NCBI RefSeq assembly: GCF_965283645.1
Contig: NZ_CBDIPG010000001.1
Coordinates: forward strand, 2,480,001 to 2,544,000
Source of the DNA: Kordia sp965283645
Lineage (GTDB): Bacteria > Bacteroidota > Bacteroidia > Flavobacteriales > Flavobacteriaceae
Length of the DNA: 64,000 bases
Reading direction: 5' to 3'
The notes beneath the pieces were generated by a model that had not been told where the DNA came from, did no database searches, and saw nothing but the letters and a program-made list of their open reading frames with translations. Both the position numbers and the translations under genes were made by a program. How positions within the stretch are numbered: position 1 is the stretch's first letter; each line of letters begins with the position of its first letter. Positions 62,969-64,000 of the stretch are shown here, piece after piece.

Positions 62969-64000
62969 ATGAAATCATACACAGTAGCTGAGTTATTAAG
63001 CTCAGAAACATTAGTACAAGAAGTTATTGTAAAAGGTTGGGTACGAACGTTTAGAGCAAATCGATTTATTGCTTTAAATGATGGTTCAACAATTCATAAT
63101 ATTCAATGTGTTGTTGATTTTGAAAATACCAATGAAGATATTTTAAAACGCATCAGTACAGGTGCCGCAGTTTCTATTAAAGGAGAATTAATAGAAAGTC
63201 AAGGTAAAGGACAAAAAGTAGAAGTTGTTGTAACTGACATTACTATTTTGGGAGATGCTGATCCGGAAGAAGTATCAAAAACGATACTGCAACAAAAAAG
63301 ACACACATTAGAAAAATTAAGAGAACAAGCACATTTACGTACACGTACAAATACATTTAGTGCGGTAATGCGTTTGCGTTCGTCATTATCATTTGCAGTT
63401 CATAAATATTTTAATGATAACGGTTTCTATTACATGCACGCACCAATTGTTACCGGAAGTGATGCAGAAGGCGCTGGAGAAATGTTTAGAGTAACCACAT
63501 TAGACCCTAAAAATCCACCATTGGATGAAGAGGGAAATGTAGATTACACAAAAGATTTCTTTGGAAAGGAAACCAACTTAACAGTTTCTGGACAATTGGA
63601 AGCGGAAACGTATGCCATGTCTTTAGGAAAAGTATATACGTTTGGACCAACATTTAGAGCTGAAAACTCCAATACATCACGTCACTTGGCCGAATTTTGG
63701 ATGATTGAGCCAGAAGTTGCATTTATGGACTTAAGTGGAAATATGGACTTAGCAGAAGATTTTATGAAATCGGTGCTTTCGTATGTATTAGAACACAATG
63801 CGGATGATTTAGCCTTTTTAGAACAACGTTTAATTCAAGAAGACAAGTCGAAACCACAAGCTGAACGTAGCGAAATGACGTTGACAGAAAAGTTGCGTTT
63901 TGTAATTGACAACAACTTTAAACGTGTAAGCTATACGGAAGCTATTGATATTTTACGTAATTCAAAACCAAATAAGAAGAAGAAATTTAAATATATAATC
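62969..64000 (+). CDS. asnS: Asparaginyl-tRNA synthetase, 3' part beyond the window
   Basis: The 344 residues visible have the OB-fold anticodon-binding domain (VIVKGWVRTFRANRFIALND) followed by class II synthetase core segments (VYTFGPTFRAENSNTSRHLA and EFWMIEPEVAFMDL, motif 2). The frame stays open to the window edge, where KPNKKKKFKYII continues. Class II asparaginyl and aspartyl enzymes are alike; the order and the MKSYTVAEL-type start favour asparagine. It charges tRNA-Asn. The gene is cut by the window, not truncated. Confidence 0.95.
   Translation, partial: MKSYTVAELLSSETLVQEVIVKGWVRTFRANRFIALNDGSTIHNIQCVVDFENTNEDILKRISTGAAVSIKGELIESQGKGQKVEVVVTDITILGDADPEEVSKTILQQKRHTLEKLREQAHLRTRTNTFSAVMRLRSSLSFAVHKYFNDNGFYYMHAPIVTGSDAEGAGEMFRVTTLDPKNPPLDEEGNVDYTKDFFGKETNLTVSGQLEAETYAMSLGKVYTFGPTFRAENSNTSRHLAEFWMIEPEVAFMDLSGNMDLAEDFMKSVLSYVLEHNADDLAFLEQRLIQEDKSKPQAERSEMTLTEKLRFVIDNNFKRVSYTEAIDILRNSKPNKKKKFKYII

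Overview
The window is AT-rich and reads as chromosomal DNA of a marine Flavobacteriaceae-type Bacteroidetes. Support comes from TAnnTTTG promoter boxes (ahead of polA, rplM, pyrH and asnS), the near absence of Shine-Dalgarno sequences, DUF5916 and DUF5686 outer-membrane proteins, and GG-leader Cys-rich peptides of the KKxxLKLGLxKI type. Kordia is a plausible genus, but that is a guess from memory.

Layout. 1-2340: a peroxide/redox operon (DoxX, Prx-like, CMD-like) beside a TetR gene, with matching palindromic operators in front of each. 2496-8310: a frameshifted secreted protein, polA, a DUF559 nuclease gene between inverted repeats, and a frameshifted KAP NTPase. 8486-11113: DUF5916 barrel. 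11297-29912: a large surface-glycan or lipid region with three B12-type radical SAM proteins, two SAM methyltransferases, an SGNH hydrolase, GT2, GT4 and GT-C glycosyltransferases, a NodB deacetylase, GNAT, FkbM and a flippase. An array of 86-bp REPIN-like units carrying two near-identical GIY-YIG nuclease genes sits inside it. 30263-35775: accessory genes (2OG oxygenase, small barrel, phosphoesterase, two AraC regulators, VOC lipoprotein) with dispersed direct repeats. 36027-40731: an SGNH gene between MITE-like elements, a Cys-rich GG-leader peptide, a histidine kinase and gene remnants. 40732-51579: a second glycan region with a GT-C/SGNH pair, an operon of SPASM radical SAM, B12 radical SAM, methyltransferase, acyltransferase-3 and SGNH genes, then TerC and another SGNH protein. 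51858-57428: housekeeping block rplM-rpsI, rpsB-tsf, pyrH, frr, interrupted by two related Cys-rich GG-leader peptide genes. 57612-64000: DUF5686 barrel, MMPL/RND exporter, and asnS cut by the window edge.

How it fits together. The recurring module of cobalamin-type radical SAM protein plus class I methyltransferase plus SGNH protein or acyltransferase occurs three times in full or part. Five SGNH proteins, all with an N-terminal membrane anchor and an intact Ser/Asp/His set, lie within 33 kb. This suggests an enzyme set that builds and decorates an unidentified cell-surface molecule; the product cannot be read from sequence. The most unusual mobile-DNA signal is the coupling of small nucleases (GIY-YIG, DUF559) to families of palindromic repeats, reminiscent of REPIN/RAYT systems but with a nuclease in place of the transposase.
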